In this document: piece by piece, positions 6,846 to 13,469 of the stretch
Position numbering within the stretch: the stretch's first letter is position 1
Layout of the letters: every line of letters starts with the position of its first letter
NCBI GenBank assembly: GCA_026391115.1
Contig: JAPLER010000030.1
Coordinates: 10,451 to 23,919 of the forward strand
Direction of reading: 5' to 3'
Length of the DNA: 13,469 bases
DNA from: Bacteroidota bacterium
Lineage (GTDB): Bacteria; Bacteroidota; Bacteroidia; Chitinophagales; Chitinophagaceae
Made by a program: the position numbers and the translations under genes
Notes under the pieces: model-generated
Databases searched by the model: none
What the model was told of the DNA's origin: nothing
What the model saw: the letters and a program-made list of their open reading frames with translations, nothing else

Positions 6846-7433
6846 ATGAAAAGGAGTTATCACATATTTATTTTGTTTTTAAATATGATTTTTATATCGG
6901 CTTGCGAAAACGATATGAATGAAGTAACTTCTTTAAGCACAAAACGAATTGGTGTAGAAGAAGGTTATAACATTGAAAGTTTTATGAGCACTGCAGGAAA
7001 AACTAAAGCCAAGTTGAATGCTCCTTACATGATTCGTCAGCAATTGGACAGCTCAAAAACAGAGTTTCCAAAAACATTGAAAGTGTTATTTTACGATAGT
7101 GTGTTAAAGCCTGAGAGTTTTTTATTTGCCAAGTATGGTAAATACCTAGAATTTAATAGTACAGTTTTATTAAGAGATAGTATCGTGGTGTACAATACAA
7201 AACACGATACACTTTGGTGTAACGATCTGTTGTGGAATCAAAATACAGGAACTTTTTATACAGACAAGCCTGTTGTGCTAAGCCAAGATAATGAAGGAGT
7301 AAGACAAAAAATATTTGGTAGGGGATTACAAAGCGATCAAGCTTTTAAAAATTTTACCATATTTAAAGTGGGTAGAATCTATAACAACAATCTCAATAGT
7401 TTCATTGTTTTAAGAGATAGTACAGTAATGTAA
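6846..7433 (+). CDS. lptC: LptC-like LPS export lipoprotein
   Basis: The protein has 195 residues. The N-terminus is a lipoprotein signal (ILFLNMIFISAC) with the lipobox Cys at residue 20, then ENDMNE. The rest fits the LptC family of Bacteroidota in length and layout: ESFMSTAGKTKAKLNAP followed by MIRQQLDSS, FPKTLKVLFYD, then YLEFNSTVLLRDSIVVYNTK, DTLWCNDLLWNQNTGTFYTDKPV and a GRGLQSDQAFKNFTIFK block. LptC-type proteins pass lipopolysaccharide from the inner-membrane LptBFG transporter to the periplasmic bridge; the repeated beta-strand pattern around VLLRDSIVVYNTKHDTLW is typical of the beta-jellyroll. It is the only complete plus-strand gene here, divergent from the adhesin operon and convergent with anmK, whose stop is 21 nt away. 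No other lpt genes are in the window. Confidence 0.8.
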   Translation: MKRSYHIFILFLNMIFISACENDMNEVTSLSTKRIGVEEGYNIESFMSTAGKTKAKLNAPYMIRQQLDSSKTEFPKTLKVLFYDSVLKPESFLFAKYGKYLEFNSTVLLRDSIVVYNTKHDTLWCNDLLWNQNTGTFYTDKPVVLSQDNEGVRQKIFGRGLQSDQAFKNFTIFKVGRIYNNNLNSFIVLRDSTVM

Positions 7434-7454
7434 TTATTATTCCTGCATTAGTGG

Positions 7455-8686
7455 CTATGTAGCAAAACTCACTTTTCCCATTGTAACTTTTGGACGAACA
7501 CCACTCGTTGAATTATAAAAATTATGATTACCACAAAGGGTTTCATTGGCAAGTATTGCAAATAAAATTGCTTCTTTTGCATTTGGATTTATTCCTAAGT
7601 TTTCTGTTGATTGAATAACATTATTGGGCAATAGTTGTTGCAGGTTTTGCATCAATGTTTTATTGTGCAAGCCCCCACCACTAATATAAATTGTAAAGTC
7701 TTTTTCTGTTATTGTTTGGTAAATAGCATTTGCTATACACTTTGCAGTAAACATATTTAAAGTAGCTACTACATCATATTTATTTATTATTGTTTGATAT
7801 GATGATTGCAATGATGATTGCAATACTTGGTTTAAAAAATCCATATTAAACACCTCTTGTCCTGTAGATTTTGGATAAGGTTGATGAAAGAAATTGTGTT
7901 GTAGTAATGATGATAATAAATTTTCGTTTACAGTTCCTTGTTGTGCTATTAAGCCATCTTTATCAAAATTTAAATTATCAAAATTTTGTTGAATATAATT
8001 ATCCATTAAAGTATTGCCAGGTCCAACATCGGTACAAAAAACATCATTAAAATTTTTACTGCTTGGTAAATAAGTAAAGTTGGCAATACCTCCAATATTT
8101 AATAATATTCTATTTTCAGCTTGCTGAACAAGAAGTAATCTCCATAAATAGCCAATGGTGCACCACTGCCTCCTGCAACTATATGCTTTTGACGAAAGTC
8201 GCTGACAGTAATAATTTGAGTATTATATGCAATTGTATCACCATCGCCAATTTGCAGTGTGGCATTACCAAATTTTTGTTGTTGGTGTTTGTTTTTAGGG
8301 GAATGATAAATGGTTTGTCCGTGGCTTGCTATTACATCTACCTCCCTATTTTGTACATTCCATTTTTGTAAAGTTACATTAATGATTTTAGAATGAATTT
8401 GTGCCACATAATTATTCATTAAACAAACTTTTTCAAGACTTACTTGTTCCTTACAAAAAATTGATTGTAGTTCTTGCTTAAAGTCATTATTGTATGCTAC
8501 AGTTTCAAAATGTAATAGTTCAAATACAGTATTGGTAGAGCTTCCAGAGATTTTGCATAAAGCCAAATCCAATCCATCCAAAGAAGTTCCACTCATTAAA
8601 CCCAGAATCACTCTTTCGTTTTTGTTAGAAATATTATATAAATGTTGAATGTTCTTATTAGCCACAAATTTGTTTTTGGTTGCCAC
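7455..8686 (-). pseudogene. anmK: Anhydro-N-acetylmuramic acid kinase, interrupted by a one-base frameshift
   Basis: AnmK phosphorylates and opens 1,6-anhydro-MurNAc in peptidoglycan recycling. The 5' frame (8686-8099) has the phosphate loop GLMSGTSLDGLD, ASHGQTIYHSP, LQIGDGDTIAY and DFRQKHIVAGGSGAPLA (the DFR Asp is the expected catalytic residue). It then runs off at GDYFLFSKLKIEYY and stops. The 3' part continues in the -1 frame from about 8117: ENRILLNIGGIANFTY, TDVGPGNTLMD, PYPKSTGQEVF, DVVATLNMFTA and ISGGGLHNKTLM. The piece that neither simple reading frame covers (about 8007-8098) holds the conserved NIGGIAN and DVGPGN motifs, so all motifs are present once the frame is restored (about 410 residues). 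The missing base lies near 8112-8130. The listed start is a GTG. A GTG at 8611, just before ILGLMSGTS, fits the family's usual short N-terminus better. Confidence 0.85.
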
Positions 8687-8703
8687 AGATAGTACAGATT
8701 TTT
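8682..8703. repeat. CCACAGAT-type intergenic repeat overlapping the apparent anmK start
   Basis: On the plus strand GCCACAGATA is followed by GTACAGATTTTT, and a related GCCACAAATT lies 21 nt to the left at 8661-8670. CCACAGAT/ACACAGAT strings of this kind are, from memory, common dispersed intergenic sequences in many bacterial genomes. Their presence suggests that the first codons of the long anmK frame (MATKNKFVANK) are not real coding sequence. Confidence 0.35.
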
Positions 8704-8708
8704 ACTAA

Positions 8709-9632
8709 TTATTTTATCATCTCGTTAATCGCTTCATCAACTGTTGGATAGGCAAATTTAAACCCTGCATCTGCAATTTTTTTACAAGAAATAGTGCTGC
8801 TTTTTAATACTTCAACACTCATTTCTCCTAGCATTATTTTTAATACAAAAGCAGGCACAGGCAGTTTAATAAACCATTTGCCTTTTAGTTTTTTTGCTAA
8901 TGCAATGTTTAGTTCTCTGTTAGTTGTAATACCTGGTGCAACTGCATTGTAAACACCTTCATAATTTTTATTTTCAATAGCTGTAATAAACATATTACAT
9001 AAATCATCAATATGTATCCAACTTATTTTTTGATTGCCCAAAATTGAAGCAATACCAAACTGCAAAGGTTTTAAGAATTCCTTTATAGCCCCACCATTTT
9101 TGCTAAACACAATGCCAATTCTAAGCTTAACTAATCTTTTGTTAAGTTGTTTTACAGGTTCAATACTTTCTTCCCAAAGCTTACAAGTATCACCTAAAAA
9201 ATCTGTGTTAGGCTCTTGATCCTCTTGATAAGTTTTTGATTGTAAACTACTTTCTGTTTGTGGTTTATACCAACCTATTGCACTTGCATTTACAACTACT
9301 TCTACATTATTAGTAATCTCTTGCAATCCTTTCACAATAAGCTTTCCAGCATTTACTCTGCTATCAACAATTATTTTTTTTTGCTGTGTGGTCCATCTTT
9401 TATTTACAACACCTTCACCAGTTAAATTAATAATTGCATCTGCTTTTGCAATAGCATTTGGGTCTATTTCTTGTGCATCAATATTCCAATATGAATAATC
9501 AATTGCTGCATTATTAGATACAGCTTTTTTGTTTCTTGTCAGTATAGTTACAGTATATCCTTTTGCTACAAGCATTGCTGTCAATCTCGTTCCAACCAAA
9601 CCGCTACCACCTGCTATGAGTATATTTTTCAT
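8709..9632 (-). CDS. NAD(P)-dependent sugar-epimerase-like protein, TIGR01777/YfcH family
   Basis: The protein has 307 residues, the usual family length. The N-terminal Rossmann motif is GGSGLVG (residues 8-14). INLTGEGVVNKRW (68-80) and DSRV (90-93) are typical of the TIGR01777 family, as are NASAIGWY (115-122, with the Tyr in the active-site position), FLGDTCKLWEE, RIGIVFSKNGGAI and ISWIHIDDL. The C-terminal part (LPVPAFVLKIMLGEMSVEVL, then AGFKFAYPTVDEAI) matches the DUF1731 tail. It is a predicted soluble cytoplasmic short-chain dehydrogenase/reductase-type enzyme; the substrate of this family is not settled. It lies 22 nt upstream of the anmK frame and is probably co-transcribed with it. 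The ATG at 9632 is the only sensible start. Confidence 0.9.
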   Translation of the reverse strand: MKNILIAGGSGLVGTRLTAMLVAKGYTVTILTRNKKAVSNNAAIDYSYWNIDAQEIDPNAIAKADAIINLTGEGVVNKRWTTQQKKIIVDSRVNAGKLIVKGLQEITNNVEVVVNASAIGWYKPQTESSLQSKTYQEDQEPNTDFLGDTCKLWEESIEPVKQLNKRLVKLRIGIVFSKNGGAIKEFLKPLQFGIASILGNQKISWIHIDDLCNMFITAIENKNYEGVYNAVAPGITTNRELNIALAKKLKGKWFIKLPVPAFVLKIMLGEMSVEVLKSSTISCKKIADAGFKFAYPTVDEAINEMIK

Positions 9633-9652
9633 TTTGTTTTTATTTTTATTTT

Positions 9653-9680
9653 ACCAAAGAGGCACAAAGAACACAGAGGA
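9653..9680. repeat. CACAAAGA/CACAGAG short periodic repeat between dnaN and the epimerase gene
   Basis: The plus strand reads ACCAAAGAGGCACAAAGA followed by ACACAGAGGA, three CA[A/G]AG[A/G] units spaced 10 and 9 nt apart. It lies 20 nt upstream of the epimerase ATG. It resembles the widespread CACAGAG-type intergenic repeats, here with a few substitutions. This family assignment is from memory and unverified. Confidence 0.45.
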
Positions 9681-9689
9681 TAATTTTAC

Positions 9690-9724
9690 AAAAAAACCCA
9701 AACTTTTTTACTAGTTTGGGTTTT
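9690..9724 (-). terminator. Intrinsic terminator of dnaN
   Basis: In the minus-strand transcript a perfect 12-bp stem (AAAACCCAAACT with AGTTTGGGTTTT) closes an 8-nt loop, and its 3' arm runs into a tract of seven U. It starts 31 nt after the dnaN stop codon. The symmetry means it could also stop plus-strand transcripts, but no plus-strand gene leads into it. Confidence 0.85.
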
Positions 9725-9755
9725 AATTAGTTTATAACTTATTTCTAATATTAAA

Positions 9756-10871
9756 TTAATTATTCAACATCAATGGCATTACCAACATTAACAATTCTTC
9801 ACCTTCAGCTTGTTCGCTTGGCTTCATAATACCTGCACGTGTTGGTGTGCTTAATTCAATGATAATGTCTGTAGTATCAACTGCATTCAACATTTCAATT
9901 AAAAACTTAGCGTTAAAAGCAATAGCAAAATCACCACCATCGAACTGACAATTCATTCTTTCATTACCTTCAAAACTAAAGTCAACATCTTGTGCTGCCA
10001 TTTGCAATTCGCTGCCTGTAACGCTTAATGCAACTTGGTTTGTACTTTTGTTAGAGAATACATTTACTCTACGCAAAGCACCTTGAAAGTCGCTTTTGTT
10101 TACAACTAATTTATAAGGATTGTCTACAGGAATAACCACTTTATAATCTGGAAAACGAGCGTCAATTAATCTACAAATCATTTGAATGTTGGCGTGTTTT
10201 ACAAACAAATGATTGCTGTTGTAGCTAACAGTTAATTCATCATCATTATCTGGTAAGGAATTTTTTAATAGGTTCAATGGTTTGCGAGGTACTATAAAAC
10301 TATCTTCTTTTCCAGCTTTTACATTTAATAATTTATACTTCACCAATTTATGTGCATCGGTTGCCACAAATTGTAAATGAGACTTGCCCAACTCAAAGAA
10401 AACACCTGTCATTGCTGGACGCAAATCATCGGTACTTACAGCAAATAAAGTTTTGTTGATTGCAGTCACCAAATTGCTGCTTGTCATTGTAAAGCTAGTG
10501 CCATCGTCGTTACTAGGTTCTTTAGGGAAATTATCTGGATTTTCGCCCATAATTTTGTACTTACCATTGTCGCTGGTAATGTCAATTCCCCAATTTTTAT
10601 CTACACTAAAAGTAATCGGTTGATCTGCAATGTTTTTTAAATAATCGCTCAATACTTTATGTGGCACACAAATTTTGCCATCTGTTTTGCTTTCAACATC
10701 TAGGTGTACTTTCATTACAGTTTCCAAGTCGGTTGCTGTAACACTTAAGGTTTTATCTTTTATTTCAAACAAAAAATCTTCTAGAATTGGCAATACAGTA
10801 TTAGAACTAATTACACCATTAATTTGAGATAATTGTTTACTTAAAATTGATGATGATACTATAAACTTCAT
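9756..10871 (-). CDS. dnaN: DNA polymerase III beta subunit (sliding clamp)
   Basis: The protein has 371 residues, standard for the bacterial clamp. The N-terminus MKFIVSSSILSKQLSQINGV followed by TVLPILEDFLFEI is characteristic. The three clamp folds are visible in order: about 1-120, about 125-245 (TMTSSNLVTAINKTLFAVST, DDLRPAMTGVFFE, FVATDAHKLVKY), and about 250-371 (LLNSLP-type linker before it, RLIDARFPDYKVVIP, then FNAKFLIEMLNAVDTTDIII). The C-terminal MLVMPLML corresponds to the hydrophobic pocket that binds polymerase and other clamp partners (VMPMRL in E. coli). It encircles DNA as a dimer and gives the replicase its processivity. It stands alone here with its own terminator and a candidate promoter, with no dnaA or recF next to it. 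Confidence 0.98.
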   Translation of the reverse strand: MKFIVSSSILSKQLSQINGVISSNTVLPILEDFLFEIKDKTLSVTATDLETVMKVHLDVESKTDGKICVPHKVLSDYLKNIADQPITFSVDKNWGIDITSDNGKYKIMGENPDNFPKEPSNDDGTSFTMTSSNLVTAINKTLFAVSTDDLRPAMTGVFFELGKSHLQFVATDAHKLVKYKLLNVKAGKEDSFIVPRKPLNLLKNSLPDNDDELTVSYNSNHLFVKHANIQMICRLIDARFPDYKVVIPVDNPYKLVVNKSDFQGALRRVNVFSNKSTNQVALSVTGSELQMAAQDVDFSFEGNERMNCQFDGGDFAIAFNAKFLIEMLNAVDTTDIIIELSTPTRAGIMKPSEQAEGEELLMLVMPLMLNN

Positions 10872-10890
10872 AAGTCTTTTTTTAACGCAA

Positions 10891-10898
10891 CAAACCTA
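10891..10898 (-). promoter_or_regulatory. Candidate dnaN promoter -7 box
   Basis: On the minus strand TAGGTTTG matches the Bacteroidota -7 consensus TAnnTTTG and sits 19 nt before the dnaN ATG. No good TTG element is seen at the expected distance upstream (the sequence there is TTTTTA), so this is a half-supported call. Confidence 0.4.
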
Positions 10899-11238
10899 AG
10901 GCAATTTGATATATGGCTGTAAAAAGTTTTTCACCATTAAGTTATTCTACTGGTTTGTTCTAAAATAAGTTCAAATAAAATTCTCATAACTTACTAGGGG
11001 TGTTTTCAATCTTTCACCAAGTTAGACAAGTTTTGTGCAAGATCATAAAGGTATTACCTAATTTTTTTTGCTCATTAGTTTAAGCTCGTTATCAAATTGA
11101 AAAGCAAAGCCCAATACCAAGCATCAAATTGAAAAAGTAAATGCAATCAATTTAACTGAAGATGTGTACAAATTTTTTAAGTATATTCTATCAACAAAAC
11201 GACTTTATAAAATCAATATACAAAAAGCCTTTATACAA
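10899..11238. other. Intergenic region between dnaN and the M28 peptidase gene, no gene seen
   Basis: About 340 nt of AT-rich sequence without a credible reading frame; the short plus-strand frames near 11160-11370 overlap the end of the peptidase gene antisense and look like shadows. The only structure I noticed is a 13-bp direct repeat, ATCAAATTGAAAA, at 11091-11103 and 11123-11135. I see no clear terminator for the peptidase gene. Confidence 0.5.
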
Positions 11239-12171
11239 CTACTGTTTCAGTTTAGCAACTCTTGTAGGGGTATCTATTCCCTTAACAATACTTGCCGAAC
11301 TTATAGCTATGGCTTTAATAATTTGTGTCATATTTTCCAAGTCTAGGGTGCTTATTTCATCACTTAGTTGATGATAATTAAGCTCTTGGTCCATTTTAGA
11401 TGTTGAGATAGTGTGTGCAGGAACACCTACTGCTGCAAGTCTTGCATTATCTGATCTATAAAAAAGTTGCTCTTGAGGATACGGGTCTTCGTAAAATTTA
11501 AAATCAGAGCCTTTTAAATTATTTTGAAGAATTACACCAAAATCAGATTTTTCAAACCCTGTTATATAGGCTGAATTTTTTTTCCATTTACTCTCTGTAC
11601 CAATCATTTCAATATTAAACATAGCCACTACTTTATCAGCTTCAATATTATTTGTAAAGTATTCTGAGCCAAAGCCACCAACTTCTTCTCCAGTAAATGC
11701 TACAAAAATGATAGTACGCTCATTGTTATTTAGTGCTTTAAAATATTTTGCCAAAGCAATGACAGCTGTTGTACCAGAAGCATCATCATTAGCACCATTA
11801 TAAACTTTATCTTTTCCTTTTGTTATAGTACCCAAATGATCGTAATGTGCAGAAAAAACAACATACTCATTGGGCTTAGTTTTACCTGTAAGCACACCTA
11901 TTACATTGTTTGCAGCATTGCTACCTACTGTAAATTCTTGTTTATAAGATTTGAGTTTATCATAATACTCCAATCCTATTTGCTTAAATTCATTTTCAAT
12001 AAACACAGATGCCGAATCTATACCAGCTGTAAAAATTTTTCTGCCTTGCATTTTATCTGATGCCAAGGTTGTTTCAATCCTTGTCACATCTTGCACATCA
12101 ATAACAGGTTTCTCTTGTGCTTGTAATAGTGTAAAAGCCAAACTAAAAATAACTAAAAGTTGTTTTTCCAT
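11239..12171 (-). CDS. Secreted M28-family zinc peptidase
   Basis: The protein has 310 residues with a short signal peptide (MEKQLLVIFSLAFTLLQAQ). The M28 catalytic set is visible: SAHYDH (His109, Asp111), GANDDASG (Asp129, bridging metal ligand), TGEEVGGFGS (Glu162 general base, Glu163 ligand), NIEMIG (Glu188 where many members have Asp) and YHQLSDE (His267). All five ligand positions are therefore filled, consistent with a two-zinc aminopeptidase-like enzyme acting in the periplasm or outside the cell. There is no protease-associated or C-terminal sorting domain. It follows the NA37 gene by 54 nt; a 15-bp palindrome overlapping a possible -7 box in that gap suggests its own promoter. Substrate unknown. 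Confidence 0.9.
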   Translation of the reverse strand: MEKQLLVIFSLAFTLLQAQEKPVIDVQDVTRIETTLASDKMQGRKIFTAGIDSASVFIENEFKQIGLEYYDKLKSYKQEFTVGSNAANNVIGVLTGKTKPNEYVVFSAHYDHLGTITKGKDKVYNGANDDASGTTAVIALAKYFKALNNNERTIIFVAFTGEEVGGFGSEYFTNNIEADKVVAMFNIEMIGTESKWKKNSAYITGFEKSDFGVILQNNLKGSDFKFYEDPYPQEQLFYRSDNARLAAVGVPAHTISTSKMDQELNYHQLSDEISTLDLENMTQIIKAIAISSASIVKGIDTPTRVAKLKQ

Positions 12172-12189
12172 AATTGATGTTTATTGAAA

Positions 12190-12204
12190 AATTGCATTGC
12201 AATT
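12190..12204. promoter_or_regulatory. 15-bp palindrome overlapping a possible promoter of the M28 peptidase gene
   Basis: AATTGCATTGCAATT is a 7+1+7 perfect inverted repeat 18 nt upstream of the ATG at 12171. On the minus strand TATAATTG (12207-12200), one mismatch from TAnnTTTG, overlaps it. This is the expected layout for a repressor operator, but it is inferred from sequence alone. Confidence 0.35.
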
Positions 12205-12225
12205 ATATGTTAAATAAATGATTTT

Positions 12226-13248
12226 TTAACTCTCCTTTTCAAAATATAGTTTATAGTATTTTCTACCATCAGCATCAATACCTTGTTCAATCAATTCTCT
12301 ATTACCATGTATATATACGTGAAAATTTTTATCTAGCTTCAATACACTTTTAAAAATACGTTGCTGTTTCTTTACTGCTTGTGCAGCTATTTCAAATTCA
12401 TTTTCTAGTGTTACATTATATTCTTGCTCATAACTTTTATTAAAATTTTGAAAAGAGTCAATCAATGTTTTATGATGCAGTACATCTTGCTCAAACTCTT
12501 TTTTATCAAAGGTTTCATGGGTTTTAAAATATTCAACAGAGCGATTTAGTAAATCTATCTGGTCCGCTTTCGTTACTTCAAAATCTGCTGGATATTGTTG
12601 TGTTACAAAATCTTTGGTAAGGTTTAAAAACTGATGTGTGTTATTAATATCATCTTTTTTAAATTCTAATTTAGCAAATTCATTTTTCCAATAATCTGCA
12701 TCACCACTAGAATTATCTATTAAAAAAACAGTATATGGTTCTTCAGTAAATAATATCAAACAGGCTTTATCCAATCGTTTATTACCAATACCTTGTTTAT
12801 AGTTCAACTGCATTTCTTTTTTAGCTTCTGTTTCTAAAAAAGTCTCTTTACTTTCGACTTTAAAAATACCAAGTGCCTGACAATGAAATTTATTAAAACG
12901 CACATCTTCAATATTTAATATAAACACATCGCCACTTTTAATATTGGGATGCTTGGATACTGCTTGCAAATGCCTGCACATATCTTGTGATGCTGCTACA
13001 AAATCCTGTTCTGCATAAACAGCTTTTGCTAAATTAAATAGAACATTCAACTTTAGATTTACTTCGTGTTTAAACTCAAGTGTTACAGTATTATTAATAA
13101 AGGGTTTTAAGAAAATTTTTTTTAGTGTTGCTTGTTGTTCTGCATCGTTACATTCAAACGTGCTGTTGCTAAGATGTAGTTTATCATTCTCCATATCCAC
13201 TCTATGCAGTATGGCATTGCTTATAATAGCTTCTTCTATAAATATCAT
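12226..13248 (-). CDS. Nucleoid-associated protein, NA37/YejK (NdpA) family
   Basis: The protein has 340 residues, matching the family in length and in sequence along the chain: SNAILHRVDM, the GDVFILNIEDV segment near residues 105-115, GIFKVESKETFLE, QGIGNKRLDKACLIL, DNSSGDADYWKNEF, YPADFEVTKADQIDLLNRSV, and the C-terminal VLKLDKNFHVYIHG then GRKYYKLYFE. Members of this family associate with the bacterial nucleoid in E. coli; the biochemical role is poorly defined. No signal peptide or membrane segment, so cytoplasmic. It stands first in a possible two-gene unit with the M28 peptidase, though their functions do not suggest a link. A TAGCTTTG box lies 17 nt before the ATG. Confidence 0.9.
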   Translation of the reverse strand: MIFIEEAIISNAILHRVDMENDKLHLSNSTFECNDAEQQATLKKIFLKPFINNTVTLEFKHEVNLKLNVLFNLAKAVYAEQDFVAASQDMCRHLQAVSKHPNIKSGDVFILNIEDVRFNKFHCQALGIFKVESKETFLETEAKKEMQLNYKQGIGNKRLDKACLILFTEEPYTVFLIDNSSGDADYWKNEFAKLEFKKDDINNTHQFLNLTKDFVTQQYPADFEVTKADQIDLLNRSVEYFKTHETFDKKEFEQDVLHHKTLIDSFQNFNKSYEQEYNVTLENEFEIAAQAVKKQQRIFKSVLKLDKNFHVYIHGNRELIEQGIDADGRKYYKLYFEKES

Positions 13249-13265
13249 TGTTGTTTCTTAAAACA

Positions 13266-13273
13266 CAAAGCTA
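13266..13273 (-). promoter_or_regulatory. Candidate -7 box for the NA37 gene
   Basis: TAGCTTTG on the minus strand fits TAnnTTTG and lies 17 nt before the start codon, nearly the same spacing as the dnaN box. No clear TTG -33 element is seen. Confidence 0.4.
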
Positions 13274-13340
13274 CTAGGTTGTTGCTTATAATAACTATGG
13301 CCTTATAATAAAAAAAGCGAAGCTGTATGCCATAACTGTT

Positions 13341-13372
13341 CGAAACACAAAATAATTCAAAGTGTTGTTTCG
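13341..13372. repeat. Inverted repeat just upstream of the right-edge reading frame
   Basis: CGAAACA (13341-13347) and TGTTTCG (13366-13372) are exact reverse complements 18 nt apart, 11 nt before the ATG at 13384. If that frame is a transposase, this could be a leader hairpin that limits transposase expression, or part of the element's left end. No terminal inverted repeat can be tested because the right end is outside the window. Confidence 0.35.
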
Positions 13373-13383
13373 TTTAAGAGTAA

Positions 13384-13469
13384 ATGAATGCGAAATTTTT
13401 GTTAGAGTTAATTCCTTTAACTCTTTTAGAGAAGTTAAGTTTAGAGACTAATGTAAATAATCAGGTAAA
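13384..13469 (+). CDS. N-terminus of a possible IS transposase, cut by the right edge
   Basis: The frame is open from ATG 13384 to the window end, 28 codons (MNAKFLLELIPLTLLEKLSL, then ETNVNNQVK). The pattern 'L.P..LL.KL..ETNVN..VK' resembles the N-terminus of IS4-like transposases of Bacteroidota as I remember them. No catalytic DDE residues are visible in so short a piece, so the assignment is tentative; it could also be an unrelated hypothetical protein. The 135 nt between it and the divergent NA37 gene would then contain the left end of the element. Confidence 0.35.
   Translation, partial: MNAKFLLELIPLTLLEKLSLETNVNNQV

Noticed and set aside
7434..7454. Bidirectional terminator between convergent lptC and anmK
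   Set aside because: The 21-nt gap has no inverted repeat or U-tract.
11162..12060. Plus-strand short frames opposite the M28 peptidase
   Set aside because: Phe/Ile/Ser-rich AT-driven translations antisense to a gene with an intact catalytic set.

Overview
The window looks like a chromosomal piece of a low-GC member of the Bacteroidota, most likely near the Chitinophagales. The protein families point there: long Ig-repeat surface proteins with PKD-like, SdrD_B-like and nidogen-like modules, a lipoprotein-type LptC, and the nucleoid-associated NA37 family. Upstream of dnaN and of the NA37 gene, 17-19 nt before the start codon, there are sequences fitting the Bacteroidota -7 box TAnnTTTG. This placement is an inference from gene content, not from a marker phylogeny.

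Left half (1-6735), all on the minus strand: secreted surface proteins. Read in transcription order there is a SprB/nidogen-type multidomain adhesin broken by a one-base frameshift (6735-4505), an IgGFc-binding-domain-like protein (4478-3480) and a chitin-binding-module-like plus PKD/Ig protein (3468-2398). These are 26 and 11 nt apart and probably form one operon. After a 280-nt AT-rich gap with several inverted repeats comes a fourth surface protein (2117-1), which runs off the left edge inside a set of nearly exact 78-residue Ig-like repeats. None of the three visible C-termini shows a recognisable type IX secretion sorting domain; two of them end in the same NPxANP tail.

Right half (6846-13469): mostly housekeeping genes. 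lptC (LPS export) is the only complete plus-strand gene and converges on anmK (recycling of anhydro-MurNAc), which is broken by a second one-base frameshift. Upstream of anmK lie a TIGR01777-type epimerase, dnaN with a clear intrinsic terminator, a secreted M28 zinc peptidase and an NA37/YejK nucleoid-associated protein. At the extreme right edge a plus-strand reading frame begins that resembles the N-terminus of an IS transposase.

Points of interest: two same-direction single-base frameshifts in 13.5 kb (real decay or an unpolished assembly); tandem Ig repeats whose DNA has diverged almost only at synonymous sites; short CACAGAG-type intergenic repeats next to anmK and the epimerase; and palindromes in the leaders of the surface-protein and peptidase genes. 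I see no CRISPR array, tRNA or rRNA, and no convincing undescribed defence or biosynthetic system. The surface-protein operon is the most accessory part.
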